Made by a program: the position numbers and the translations under genes | Notes under the pieces: generated by a model | What the model saw: only the letters and a program-made list of their open reading frames with translations | What the model was told of the DNA's origin: nothing | Database searches by the model: none | Assembly: GCA_040510195.1 (NCBI GenBank) | Contig: JBEVJK010000097.1 | Span: 3,426 to 67,425, forward strand | From: JBEVJK01 sp040510195 | GTDB lineage: Bacteria; Pseudomonadota; Alphaproteobacteria; Rhizobiales; Rhizobiaceae | Direction of reading: 5' to 3' | DNA length: 64,000 nucleotides | Part shown: positions 35,430 to 44,821 of the stretch, piece by piece | Position numbering within the stretch: position 1 is the stretch's first letter | Layout of the letters: each line of letters begins with the position of its first letter

Positions 35430-35786
35430 CTAGAACGTCCAGCACTCCAACGTCTGCGAAGGGCGCGGCTGCGAAGGCGTCTTCGACACCAGCTTGTAGC
35501 AGAAGCCGGTCTGGTTGCCCTTGACGGCGGCGTTGCAGTTCGACTGCATGACCGGCCCGCCGACGCCCGCCCGGTAGTCGCATGAGAGCGCGCAGGTCAG
35601 CGCGTCGGTCGTGGCGTTGACGACCTTGAACACCAGCAGGCCGGAGCCGGGCGGCGAGCCCGGTGGGGTCGTCCCGACCAGGCATTCGGCGACCACGGGC
35701 GACGTCTGGGCGAGCGCCGCCTGTCCGAAGCCTGCCAGGGCGAGGAGAACTGCCGTGGCGACGGCACGGTTTGCTTTGAGGCCCAT
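35430..35786 (-). CDS. Small secreted six-cysteine protein of unknown function
   Basis: A 118-residue protein with a Sec signal peptide (MGLKANRAVATAVLLALAGF, cleavage after ALA near 26). The mature part has exactly six cysteines (35, 65, 69, 84, 96, 115), compatible with three disulfide bonds, plus a proline/glycine-rich turn near residue 41-49. It is likely periplasmic or extracellular. No family is recognised. It is convergent with the L,D-transpeptidase gene and divergent from sdhC. Confidence 0.65.
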   Translation of the reverse strand: MGLKANRAVATAVLLALAGFGQAALAQTSPVVAECLVGTTPPGSPPGSGLLVFKVVNATTDALTCALSCDYRAGVGGPVMQSNCNAAVKGNQTGFCYKLVSKTPSQPRPSQTLECWTF

Positions 35787-35927
35787 CGAAAATCCTCGTC
35801 GAGAAAAGCTGAGTGCGCAAAGAGTGAGACAACCTATAAGAGCATGGGTAATGCGATGCGTCCATAGGACGAGCCGGAAATTTCATCGCCGCCCGTCTGC
35901 ATGGGCGATGCCGCGGCGCCCACGAAA

Positions 35928-35982
35928 AAAAATCGATTGAACCCCGAGCGCCTGCTTAAATGCCGTCGTTCAAACGATTTTT
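35928..35982. repeat. Long inverted repeat upstream of sdhC
   Basis: AAAAATCGATTGAAC (35928-35942) pairs with GTTCAAACGATTTTT (35968-35982) at 14 of 15 positions around a 25-base centre. The right arm runs directly into a second palindrome (35978-36004). Neither adjacent gene would use it as a terminator, since both are transcribed away from it, so a DNA-binding or structural role is more likely. Confidence 0.5.
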
Positions 35983-36004
35983 GCGCTTTGACGCAGTGCA
36001 AAAA
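35978..36004. promoter_or_regulatory. Operator-like palindrome overlapping the sdh promoter
   Basis: TTTTTGC-N13-GCAAAAA is a perfect 7-bp-arm dyad, with a smaller TGCG/CGCA dyad nested inside (35982-35995). It covers the predicted -35 element and most of the spacer of the sdhCDAB promoter, the position expected of a repressor site. It does not match an FNR box (TTGAT-N4-ATCAA) or the rhizobial iron-control elements I know. Confidence 0.45.
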
Positions 36005-36016
36005 GACCAGTAGAAG
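35988..36016 (+). promoter_or_regulatory. Predicted sdhCDAB promoter
   Basis: TTGACG (35988-35993) and TAGAAG (36011-36016) with a 17-base spacer match the housekeeping consensus at 5/6 and 4/6 positions. Transcription would begin near 36023, leaving a leader of about 37 bases before the sdhC ATG, with GGGAAAG as ribosome binding site. Confidence 0.5.
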
Positions 36017-36059
36017 CGACAGGTCCGAGGGCTGCCGAGGACGCCGAACTGGGAAAGCC

Positions 36060-36461
36060 ATGACAAGGACCACAGCCACCCGGGCAAGGCCGCTGTCGCC
36101 GCATCTCACCGTCTATCGCTGGCCGGCGACCATGCTGATGTCGATCCTCCACCGCGTCACCGGCAGCGCCCTCTACGTCGGCACCCTGCTCGTCGCATGG
36201 TGGCTGATCGCCGCCGCCACCTCGGAGCGTCAGTTCGAGCTCGCCAATGCCGTCTTCGGCTCGTGGATCGGCCGCCTCGTCCTGTTCGGCTACACCTGGG
36301 CGCTGATGCACCACATGCTGGGCGGCATCCGCCACCTGGTCTGGGACACCGGTTCCGGGCTGGAGAAGCGCGCTGCCACGACGATCGCCTGGGCGACGCT
36401 GGCCGGCTCCGTCGCGCTGACCCTGCTCGTCTGGGTCGCCGGCTACGCGGTTCGCGCCTAG
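36060..36461 (+). CDS. sdhC: Succinate dehydrogenase cytochrome b556 subunit
   Basis: A 133-residue membrane anchor subunit with three hydrophobic helices. The quinone/heme signature is SILHRVTGSALY (His31, Arg32), and the heme-ligand histidine region is ALMHHMLGGIRHLVWD (His84/85/92). It binds heme b with SdhD and passes electrons from SdhB to ubiquinone. The ATG at 36060 (MTRTTATRARPLSPHLTVYR) follows GGGAAAG; the SPHLTVYRW opening is family-typical. The next gene begins one base after its stop. Confidence 0.95.
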   Translation: MTRTTATRARPLSPHLTVYRWPATMLMSILHRVTGSALYVGTLLVAWWLIAAATSERQFELANAVFGSWIGRLVLFGYTWALMHHMLGGIRHLVWDTGSGLEKRAATTIAWATLAGSVALTLLVWVAGYAVRA

Positions 36462-36462
36462 C

Positions 36463-36846
36463 ATGGGCAAGATGCGCACCCCGTTGCGGACCGTTCGCGG
36501 GCTGGGCTCGGCCCATGAAGGAACCGACCATTTCTGGCGCCAGCGGCTGACGGCCGTCGCCAACATCCCGCTGATCCTCTTCTTCGTCGGGTTTCTGGTC
36601 GCCCTCAACGGCGCCGGCTTCGCCGAGGTGCGGGTCGCGCTGTCCCACCCGCTGGCGGCCCTGGCTATGATCCTGGTGGTGGTCAACGCGCTCATCCACA
36701 TGCGGCTCGGCATGCAGGTGATCATCGAGGACTATGTGCATGGAGAGGGGCTGAAGATCGCGCTCCTGATGCTCAACACCTTCTTCGTCGTGGCGGTCGG
36801 CGCAGCCTGCCTCCTCGCTCTCCTCAAGCTGGCTTTCGGGGGCTGA
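36463..36846 (+). CDS. sdhD: Succinate dehydrogenase hydrophobic membrane anchor subunit
   Basis: A 127-residue membrane protein with three helices. The opening RTVRGLGSAHEGTDHFWRQR and the second-helix histidine segment NALIHMRLGMQVIIEDYVHG are standard for alphaproteobacterial SdhD, including the heme-ligand histidine and the Asp-Tyr pair near the quinone site. It pairs with SdhC. It sits between sdhC and sdhA with only one or two bases on either side, so all four sdh genes are one transcription unit. Confidence 0.94.
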   Translation: MGKMRTPLRTVRGLGSAHEGTDHFWRQRLTAVANIPLILFFVGFLVALNGAGFAEVRVALSHPLAALAMILVVVNALIHMRLGMQVIIEDYVHGEGLKIALLMLNTFFVVAVGAACLLALLKLAFGG

Positions 36847-36848
36847 CG

Positions 36849-38675
36849 GTGGCGGACGCGCGGACGACGGGCAAGGCCTACACCCATGTCGACCACCAGT
36901 TCGACGTCGTCGTGGTGGGCGCCGGCGGCGCCGGTCTGCGCGCCACGCTCGGCATGGCCGAGCAGGGGCTGCGCACGGCCTGCATCACCAAGGTGTTCCC
37001 GACCCGCTCGCACACCGTCGCCGCCCAGGGCGGCATCGCGGCGTCGCTGTCCAACATGGGTCCCGACAGCTGGCAGTGGCACCTTTACGACACCGTCAAG
37101 GGCTCGGACTGGCTGGGCGACGTCGACGCCATGGAGTACCTGGCCCGCGAGGCGCCGGCCGCCGTCTACGAGCTGGAGCACTACGGCGTGCCTTTCTCGC
37201 GCACCGAGGATGGCAAGATCTACCAGCGGCCGTTCGGCGGCCACATGATGAATTTCGGCGACGGGCCGCCGGTGCAGCGCACCTGCGCCGCCGCGGACCG
37301 CACCGGCCATGCCATCCTGCACACGCTCTACGGGCAGTCGCTGAAGAACCACGCGCAGTTCTTCGTCGAATACTTTGCCCTCGACCTGATCATGACCGAC
37401 GGCGTCTGCACCGGGGTTGTCGCCTGGAACCTCGACGACGGCACGATCCATCGCTTCGCCGCCAAGATGGTGGTGTTGGCGACGGGCGGCTACGGCCGCG
37501 CCTACTTCACCGCCACCTCCGCCCACACCTGCACCGGCGACGGAGGCGGCATGGCGGCACGGGCTGGGCTGCCGCTGCAGGACATGGAGTTCGTTCAGTT
37601 CCACCCCACCGGCATCTACGGCGCCGGCTGCCTGATCACCGAAGGCGCGCGCGGCGAGGGCGGCTATCTCGTCAATTCCCAGGGCGAGCGCTTCATGGAG
37701 CGCTATGCGCCTTCGGCGAAGGACCTCGCCTCCCGCGACGTCGTCTCCCGCTGCATGACCATCGAGATTCGCGAGGGCAGGGGCGTCGGCAAGGAGAGCG
37801 ACCACATCTATCTGCACCTCGACCACCTCGATCCGGCTGTGCTCGCCGAGCGGCTCCCCGGCATTTCGGAATCGGCCAAGATCTTCGCCGGGGTCGAGGT
37901 CACGCGCGAGCCGATTCCCGTGCTGCCGACGGTCCACTACAACATGGGTGGCATCCCCACCAATTACTGGGGCGAGGCGCTGAACCCCACGGAGCGGGAT
38001 CCGGACGCGGTCCAGCCTGGCCTCATGGCGGTTGGCGAGGCGGGGTGCGCCTCCGTTCACGGCGCCAACCGGCTCGGTTCCAACTCGCTGATCGACCTCG
38101 TTGTGTTCGGCCGTGCGGCGGCGATCCGCGCCGGCCAGGTGGTGGACCGCGAAGCCCCGGTGCCGCCGGTCGACCGCGAGGCGGTCGACCGCATCATGGA
38201 CCGATTCGACCGCCTGCGCTTCGCCGACGGCAACACGCCGACCGCCGCTCTGCGCGACCGCATGCAGCGCGCGATGCAGGAGGATGCCGCGGTGTTCCGC
38301 ACCCAGGAGTCGCTCGACAACGGGTGCCGCCGCATCTCGGCGATCTGGAACGAGCTCGGCGACGTCAAGGTTTTCGACCGCTCGATGATCTGGAATTCCG
38401 ACCTCGTCGAGACGCTCGAGCTCGAGAACCTCATGGTCAACGCCGTCGCCACCGTCTACAGCGCCGAGGCCCGCAAGGAGAGCCGCGGGGCGCACGCCCG
38501 CGAGGACTTCCCCTCCCGCGACGATGCCGAGTGGCGCGTTCACACGCTGGCGCGGGTGGCCCCCGACGGCAAGGTGTCGCTGTCCTACCGGCCGGTGCAC
38601 ACCGAGCCCCTGCTCGCCGAGCAGGAGGGCGGCATCAGCCTTGCTAAGATCGCGCCCAAGGCGCGCGTGTACTGA
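36849..38675 (+). CDS. sdhA: Succinate dehydrogenase flavoprotein subunit
   Basis: A 608-residue flavoprotein that oxidises succinate to fumarate. The FAD Rossmann motif is VVVGAGGAGLRATLGM. His55 in PTRSHTVAAQGG is the site of covalent FAD attachment. The active-site loop is HPTGIYGAGCLITEGARGEGG-like (split by the conserved Gly residues), and the capping-domain sequence HYNMGGIPTNYWG is intact. The start is GTG at 36849, two bases after sdhD. Length and all catalytic segments are normal. Confidence 0.97.
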   Translation: MADARTTGKAYTHVDHQFDVVVVGAGGAGLRATLGMAEQGLRTACITKVFPTRSHTVAAQGGIAASLSNMGPDSWQWHLYDTVKGSDWLGDVDAMEYLAREAPAAVYELEHYGVPFSRTEDGKIYQRPFGGHMMNFGDGPPVQRTCAAADRTGHAILHTLYGQSLKNHAQFFVEYFALDLIMTDGVCTGVVAWNLDDGTIHRFAAKMVVLATGGYGRAYFTATSAHTCTGDGGGMAARAGLPLQDMEFVQFHPTGIYGAGCLITEGARGEGGYLVNSQGERFMERYAPSAKDLASRDVVSRCMTIEIREGRGVGKESDHIYLHLDHLDPAVLAERLPGISESAKIFAGVEVTREPIPVLPTVHYNMGGIPTNYWGEALNPTERDPDAVQPGLMAVGEAGCASVHGANRLGSNSLIDLVVFGRAAAIRAGQVVDREAPVPPVDREAVDRIMDRFDRLRFADGNTPTAALRDRMQRAMQEDAAVFRTQESLDNGCRRISAIWNELGDVKVFDRSMIWNSDLVETLELENLMVNAVATVYSAEARKESRGAHAREDFPSRDDAEWRVHTLARVAPDGKVSLSYRPVHTEPLLAEQEGGISLAKIAPKARVY

Positions 38676-38688
38676 GGATCGCCAGGGC

Positions 38689-39468
38689 ATGGTCGAGCTC
38701 ACGCTTCCCAAGAACTCCAGGATCCGCGAGGGCAAGGTCTGGCCGAAGCCCGAAGGCGCGACGCGGCTGCGCGAGTACCGCATCTATCGCTGGTCGCCCG
38801 ACGACGACGAGAACCCTCGGCTCGACACCTACTTCGTGGATCTCGACGACTGCGGCCCGATGGTGCTCGACGCCCTCCTTTGGATCAAGAACAAGGTCGA
38901 CCCGACGCTGACCTTGCGTCGCTCCTGCCGCGAGGGCATCTGCGGCTCCTGTGCGATGAACATCGACGGCGGCAACACGTTGGCCTGCACCAAGGGGATG
39001 GACGAGATCGCCGGCCCGGTGAAGGTCTATCCCTTGCCGCACATGCCGGTGGTCAAGGATCTGGTGCCGGACCTGACCGTGCCCTACGCCCAGCTGACGT
39101 CGATCGACCCGTTCCTGAAGACTGTCTCGCCGCAGCCTGCCAAGGAGTGGCTGCAGAGCCACGAGGATCGCCAGAAGCTCGACGGGCTCTATGAATGCAT
39201 CCTGTGCTTCTGCTGCCAGACCTCCTGCCCCAGCTACTGGTGGAATGGCGAGCGCTATCTCGGCCCGGCCGTGCTGCTTCAGGCCTATCGCTGGCTGATC
39301 GACTCGCGCGACGAGGCGACCGGAGAGCGTCTGGACAATCTGGAGGACCCCTTCCGCCTCTACCGCTGCCACACCATCATGAATTGCACGCAGACCTGCC
39401 CCAAGGGCTTAAATCCGGCCAAGGCCATCGCGGAGATCCGCAAGATGATGGTCGAGCGCCGCGTCTAG
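38689..39468 (+). CDS. sdhB: Succinate dehydrogenase iron-sulfur subunit
   Basis: A 259-residue protein carrying three iron-sulfur clusters. The [2Fe-2S] ligands are in SCREGICGSCAMNIDGGNT with a fourth Cys in LACTKG. The [4Fe-4S] and [3Fe-4S] ligands are in CILCFCCQTSCPSYWW and CHTIMNCTQTCPKGLNP. It relays electrons from SdhA to the quinone site in SdhC/D. The ATG at 38689 is 13 bases after sdhA, with GAGGAT before it as ribosome binding site. It ends the sdhCDAB operon. Confidence 0.97.
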   Translation: MVELTLPKNSRIREGKVWPKPEGATRLREYRIYRWSPDDDENPRLDTYFVDLDDCGPMVLDALLWIKNKVDPTLTLRRSCREGICGSCAMNIDGGNTLACTKGMDEIAGPVKVYPLPHMPVVKDLVPDLTVPYAQLTSIDPFLKTVSPQPAKEWLQSHEDRQKLDGLYECILCFCCQTSCPSYWWNGERYLGPAVLLQAYRWLIDSRDEATGERLDNLEDPFRLYRCHTIMNCTQTCPKGLNPAKAIAEIRKMMVERRV

Positions 39469-39562
39469 CCCGTCTCGCGGCCGATCACACCACCGTGTAG
39501 CGCTTTGATTTCGCTGTCGGGGCAAATTCGGCTACCGATGGCTCCTCTCGGAGGTTTTTGAA

Positions 39563-40159
39563 ATGCGCCTGGGCTTCGTCGTCGCCGCACTCTTTTTCGC
39601 TCTTGCGGCGTCGGCCTCCAACGCCGCGCGGGCCGAGACGGCGATCTTCGCCGGAGGATGCTTCTGGTGCGTGGAAAGCGACTTCGACGCCGTCCCTGGC
39701 GTCGTCTCGACCACCTCCGGCTACACGGGCGGTGCGCTCGAGAACCCCAGCTATCGCAACCATGAGGGCCATCGCGAGGCCGTGCGCGTCGAATTCGACC
39801 CGTCCAGGGTCAGCTACGCGGCGCTGCTCGACGTCTTCTGGCATTCCGTCGATCCGACGGATGGCGGCGGCCAGTTCTGCGACCGCGGCCACGCCTATAC
39901 GACTGCGGTCTATGCGGTCGACGGCAAGCAGCTCGCCCAGGCGAAGAAATCGAAGGCGGCGGCGGCAGCCGAGCTCGGCAAGCCGCTGGCCACCGAGGTG
40001 GCCGCTGCGGGCACCTTCTGGCCCGCCGAGGACTACCATCAGGACTACTACCGCAAGAACCCGCTTCGCTATGCGTACTACCGCTCCGGCTGCGGCCGCG
40101 ACCAGCGCGTCGAGGCGGTCTGGGGCGCGGCCGCCCACAAGGGCATTCCCGCCCACTGA
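39563..40159 (+). CDS. msrA: Exported peptide methionine (S)-S-oxide reductase
   Basis: A 198-residue protein with an N-terminal signal peptide (MRLGFVVAALFFALAASASN, cleavage after ARA near 24), followed by the MsrA catalytic motif GGCFWC (Cys33, Cys36). Conserved GYTGG, YRNHEGHREAVRVEFDP and FWHSVDPTDGGGQFCDRG follow. It repairs methionine sulfoxide in periplasmic proteins, which is a less common location than the cytosolic form. A further Cys near the C-terminus (YRSGCGRDQR) may be the resolving residue. CGGAGG before the ATG is a strong ribosome binding site. About 95 bases separate it from sdhB. Confidence 0.92.
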   Translation: MRLGFVVAALFFALAASASNAARAETAIFAGGCFWCVESDFDAVPGVVSTTSGYTGGALENPSYRNHEGHREAVRVEFDPSRVSYAALLDVFWHSVDPTDGGGQFCDRGHAYTTAVYAVDGKQLAQAKKSKAAAAAELGKPLATEVAAAGTFWPAEDYHQDYYRKNPLRYAYYRSGCGRDQRVEAVWGAAAHKGIPAH

Positions 40160-40264
40160 GCGCGGCGCAAAGGAGCCAGCAAATTTCGCTCGGGCGAGCG
40201 TGGCGGGGCGCGGACATCTGTGTTAATGCGCCCGACGACCCGTTCCAGCGCGAGGGAAACTGTG

Positions 40265-41578
<1,314 letters not shown>

Positions 41579-41580
41579 CG

Positions 41581-42045
41581 ATGCGCTGTCCCTACTGCCA
41601 GTCCGAAGACACCCAGGTGAAGGATTCGCGGCCCGCCGAAGACGGTGCCGCCATCCGTCGGCGCCGCGTCTGCCCCGACTGCGGCGGCCGCTTCACCACC
41701 TTCGAGCGCGTCCAGTTGCGCGACCTCGTGGTGGTCAAGAAATCCGGCCGCAAGGTGGCCTTCGATCGCGACAAGCTGCTGCGCTCGGTCGAGATCGCGG
41801 TGCGCAAGCGCAACGTCGATCCCGAACGCATCGACCGCGCGGTGAGCGGCATCGTCCGCCAGCTGGAGAGCTCGGGCGAAGCAGAGGTCGCCTCGGGCGA
41901 GATCGGCCGGCTGGTCATGGAGGCGCTGAAGTCGCTCGACGACGTCGCCTATGTCCGCTTCGCCTCGGTCTACCGCAACTTCCGCGAGGCCAAGGACTTC
42001 CATGATGTCCTGGGCGAGCTGAGGGGCGACGACGACCGTTCGTGA
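41581..42045 (+). CDS. nrdR: Transcriptional repressor NrdR
   Basis: A 154-residue regulator of ribonucleotide reductase genes. The N-terminal zinc ribbon has CPYC (residues 3-6) and CPDC (about 31-34) cysteine pairs, and the ATP-cone domain (VVVKKSGRKVAFDRDKLLRS) follows. NrdR binds ATP or dATP and represses nrd genes through NrdR boxes. The ATG overlaps no other gene; the glyA stop is two bases before. No NrdR box is claimed in this window. Confidence 0.96.
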   Translation: MRCPYCQSEDTQVKDSRPAEDGAAIRRRRVCPDCGGRFTTFERVQLRDLVVVKKSGRKVAFDRDKLLRSVEIAVRKRNVDPERIDRAVSGIVRQLESSGEAEVASGEIGRLVMEALKSLDDVAYVRFASVYRNFREAKDFHDVLGELRGDDDRS

Positions 42046-42049
42046 GACG

Positions 42050-43165
42050 ATGGAGAGCATCGACCAGACCGCCGAGGACCGCCGCTTCATGGCCGCAGCG
42101 CTCCGGCTGTCCCGCCGCAATGCCGGCCTGACCTCGACGAATCCCTCGGTCGGCACGTTGATCGTCCGCGCCTCCGAAGCCGGGCCGCTCGTCGTCGGCA
42201 GCGGCGTCACCGCACTTGGCGGCCGTCCCCACGCCGAGGCGGAGGCGCTGGCCGAAGCCGGCCTGCTCGCCCGCGGCGCCACCGCCTACGTCACTCTGGA
42301 GCCCTGCGCCCATCATGGCCGCACTCCGCCCTGCGCCGAAGCGCTGGTGGCGGCCGGGGTCGCCCGCGTCGTCGGCGCGGCCAGCGACCCGGATGAGAGG
42401 GTGGCCGGCAAGGGCTATGCGATGCTGCGGCGAGCCGGTCTCGCGGTCACCGAGCGCGTGCTGGCCGACGAAGCGGCCGATCAGCTGGCCGGCTACCTTA
42501 TTCGTTCGCTCAGGAAACGGCCGGAAGTGACTCTGAAGCTTGCGCTTTCCCAGAACGGCAAGATCGGCCGCCGGGGCGCCGGGCAGGTCGCCGTGACCGG
42601 TCCGGAGGCGCGCCGGCAGGTGCATCTCCTGCGCGCCCGCTCCGATGCAATCCTGGTCGGCATCGGCACGGCGCTGGCCGACGACCCCGAGCTGACGGTC
42701 CGGCTGCCCGGCCTCGAAGCGCGCTCGCCGATCCGCATCGTCCTCGACCAGCGCGCCCGCCTGTCGCCCACCTCCCGCCTCGCCACCAGCGCCCGTGCGG
42801 TGCCCGTCCTGGTGGCTGCCGCCGCCGAGGCCGATCCGGTCGCCCGCCAGGCGCTGGAGGCTCAGGGTGTCCGCTTCCTGGCCACCGAGCTCTTCGAGGG
42901 CCGCATCGCGCTGCCGGAGCTCTTGGAGGACCTCGCCCAGCGGGGCGTCTCGACGGTCCTGGTGGAGGGCGGCGCCGAGACGGCGCGCGGCTTTCTGGAA
43001 GAGGGGCTGGTCGACCGCATCGTGCTTTTCGAGGGCCCGGGCACGCTCGACGAGCCGGCCGTGGCGTCGCCGCTCGACCGCGACCGCAGCCCGCCCGGCT
43101 TCGCCCTGCGGCGCGACGAGCGCTTCGGACCTGACCGCTGCCTGGAATGGGTGAGGGGCCTCTGA
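42050..43165 (+). CDS. ribD: Bifunctional riboflavin deaminase/reductase
   Basis: A 371-residue two-domain enzyme for early riboflavin synthesis. The N-terminal deaminase domain has the zinc motif HAEAEAL and TLEPCAHHGRTPPC. The C-terminal NADPH-dependent reductase domain follows from about residue 150 (VTLKLALSQNGKIGRRG) and ends with VLVEGGAETARGFLEEGLV. Its stop codon shares bases with the ATG of ribE (TGATG), and it starts four bases after nrdR. Confidence 0.95.
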   Translation: MESIDQTAEDRRFMAAALRLSRRNAGLTSTNPSVGTLIVRASEAGPLVVGSGVTALGGRPHAEAEALAEAGLLARGATAYVTLEPCAHHGRTPPCAEALVAAGVARVVGAASDPDERVAGKGYAMLRRAGLAVTERVLADEAADQLAGYLIRSLRKRPEVTLKLALSQNGKIGRRGAGQVAVTGPEARRQVHLLRARSDAILVGIGTALADDPELTVRLPGLEARSPIRIVLDQRARLSPTSRLATSARAVPVLVAAAAEADPVARQALEAQGVRFLATELFEGRIALPELLEDLAQRGVSTVLVEGGAETARGFLEEGLVDRIVLFEGPGTLDEPAVASPLDRDRSPPGFALRRDERFGPDRCLEWVRGL

Positions 43166-43785
43166 TGTTTACCGGCATCGTCACCGATATCGGCAGCATT
43201 GCCGCCGTCACCGATCTTCCCGAGGGCCGGCGTTTCCGCATCGACACCGCCTACGACCCCTCGGGCATCGCCATCGGCGCGTCGATCGCCTGCGCCGGCG
43301 TCTGCCTCACCGTGACTGGCCTGCCTGAAGCGGGATCGAGCCGCCGCTGGTTCGAGGTCGAGGCCTGGGAGGAAGCGCTTCGGCTGACCACCGCATCGAG
43401 CTGGCATCCAGGCACCCACGTCAACCTCGAGCGGGCGTTGAAGGTGGGCGACGAGCTCGGCGGCCACATCGTCTCGGGCCATGTCGACGGCATGGCGGAG
43501 ATCGTGGCGCGCGAGGCGGAGGGCGACGCGGTGCGTTTTCGGCTCCAGGCGCCGGCAGACCTTGCCCGTTTCATCGCGCCCAAGGGCTCGGCGGCGCTCG
43601 ACGGGACTTCGCTCACCGTCAACCGCGTCGAGGGCCGCCGCTTCGACGTGCTGCTGATCGCCCATTCGCTCGCCGTCACCACGTGGGGCGAGCGGCAGGC
43701 GGGGGATCGCGTCAACCTCGAGGTCGATACCATGGCACGCTACGCCGCCCGCTTGGCCGAGGCCTCGGTGGCCTCCGACGCCTGA
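43165..43785 (+). CDS. ribE: Riboflavin synthase alpha subunit
   Basis: A 206-residue protein with the internally repeated two-barrel structure of riboflavin synthase. The opening MFTGIVTDIGSI, the first-repeat segment GASIACAGVCLTV, and the second-repeat segments GHIVSGHVDGMAEI and GSAALDGTSLTVN are all standard. It dismutates two 6,7-dimethyl-8-ribityllumazine molecules to riboflavin. The ATG at 43165 overlaps the ribD stop. The usual gene name is ribE (ribC in some organisms). Confidence 0.95.
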   Translation: MFTGIVTDIGSIAAVTDLPEGRRFRIDTAYDPSGIAIGASIACAGVCLTVTGLPEAGSSRRWFEVEAWEEALRLTTASSWHPGTHVNLERALKVGDELGGHIVSGHVDGMAEIVAREAEGDAVRFRLQAPADLARFIAPKGSAALDGTSLTVNRVEGRRFDVLLIAHSLAVTTWGERQAGDRVNLEVDTMARYAARLAEASVASDA

Positions 43786-43867
43786 CGACGGCGCCTTTCG
43801 AAAAACTCGGCTTGCGGTCCCCGGCGCTTCGCCTTAAGTCAGCGGCAACCCGGAGATCGAGACCGCC

Positions 43868-44317
43868 ATGCCTGCAAGCCCTCATGTGCTGATCGTCGAG
43901 GCGCGCTTCTACGACGGCCTTTCCGACGCCTTGCTGGAAGGCGCCCGGGCCGCGCTCGACGAAGCCGGTGCCACCTACGACCTGGTGACCGTACCCGGCG
44001 CGCTGGAGATTCCCGCGGTCATCTCCTTCGCCCTCGACAGTGCCGAGGAGGGCGGCACCGACTATGACGGTTTCGTGGCGCTGGGCTGCGTCATTCGCGG
44101 CGAGACCTACCATTTCGAGATCGTCGCCAACGAGTCGAGCCGCGGGCTGATGGATCTCGCGGTCGAGGAATCGCTGGCGATCGGCAACGGCATCCTGACG
44201 GTGGAGAATGAGGCGCAGGCCTGGGTCCGTGCCCGGCGCAACGAGGGCGACAAGGGCGGCTTCGCCGCGCGCGCGGCCCTTGCCATGATCGCCGTGCGCG
44301 AGCGCCTGGGAGCCTGA
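43868..44317 (+). CDS. ribH: 6,7-dimethyl-8-ribityllumazine synthase
   Basis: A 149-residue lumazine synthase that joins the ribD product with dihydroxybutanone phosphate. Conserved pieces are VPGALEIPAVISFA, ALGCVIRGETYHFEIVANES and GILTVENEAQAWVRA, with the catalytic histidine in TYHFEI. About 80 bases separate it from ribE, without a visible FMN riboswitch. The dihydroxybutanone/cyclohydrolase gene (ribBA) is not in this window. The next gene, nusB, begins four bases later. Confidence 0.95.
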   Translation: MPASPHVLIVEARFYDGLSDALLEGARAALDEAGATYDLVTVPGALEIPAVISFALDSAEEGGTDYDGFVALGCVIRGETYHFEIVANESSRGLMDLAVEESLAIGNGILTVENEAQAWVRARRNEGDKGGFAARAALAMIAVRERLGA

Positions 44318-44320
44318 CCG

Positions 44321-44821
44321 GTGCCGGCGGAGCCCGACAAGGAGCCCGCGGTCCGCCAGGCCAACAAGCGCGGCGCGGCGCGGCTGGCGGCCGTCCAGGC
44401 GCTCTACCAGATGGACGTGGCCGGCAGCGGCCTGCTCGAGATCACTGCCGAATACGAGGCCTTTCGTCTCGGCCGCGAGGTCGACGGCGCCCTCTACCGC
44501 GAAGCGGACGCGCAATGGTTCCGCGGCATCCTGGCCGGCGTCGTCGACAAGCAGAAGCTGATCGACCCGGTGATTCGCCAGTCGCTCACCGAGGACTGGC
44601 CGCTGTCCCGTCTCGATTCCACGCTGCGCGCCATCCTGCGCGCCGGCGTCTACGAGCTGACCGAGCGTCGCGACGTGCCGGTGGCGGTCATCGTCAACGA
44701 GTATGTCGACATCGCCAAGGCCTTCTACGAGGACGAGGAGCCGAAGCTGGTGAACGCCGTGCTCGACCGCGTTTCGCGCCGCGTGCGCGGCGAAGGGCGC
44801 GGTCGGGACGCCGCCCCGTGA
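44321..44821 (+). CDS. nusB: Transcription antitermination factor NusB
   Basis: A 166-residue all-helical protein. The opening KRGAARLAAVQALYQMDVAG is the NusB RNA-binding N-terminus, and the C-terminal half has LDSTLRAILRAGVYEL and VIVNEYVDIAKAFYEDEEPK, the family signature. NusB works with NusE in rRNA antitermination. It starts with GTG at 44321, and its stop overlaps the GTG of the following MFS gene. The pairing of ribH and nusB is conserved in many proteobacteria. Confidence 0.95.
   Translation: MPAEPDKEPAVRQANKRGAARLAAVQALYQMDVAGSGLLEITAEYEAFRLGREVDGALYREADAQWFRGILAGVVDKQKLIDPVIRQSLTEDWPLSRLDSTLRAILRAGVYELTERRDVPVAVIVNEYVDIAKAFYEDEEPKLVNAVLDRVSRRVRGEGRGRDAAP

Noticed and set aside
43786..43867. 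FMN riboswitch before ribH
   Set aside because: The gap is about 80 bases, too short for the usual FMN element, and no matching stem pattern is visible.
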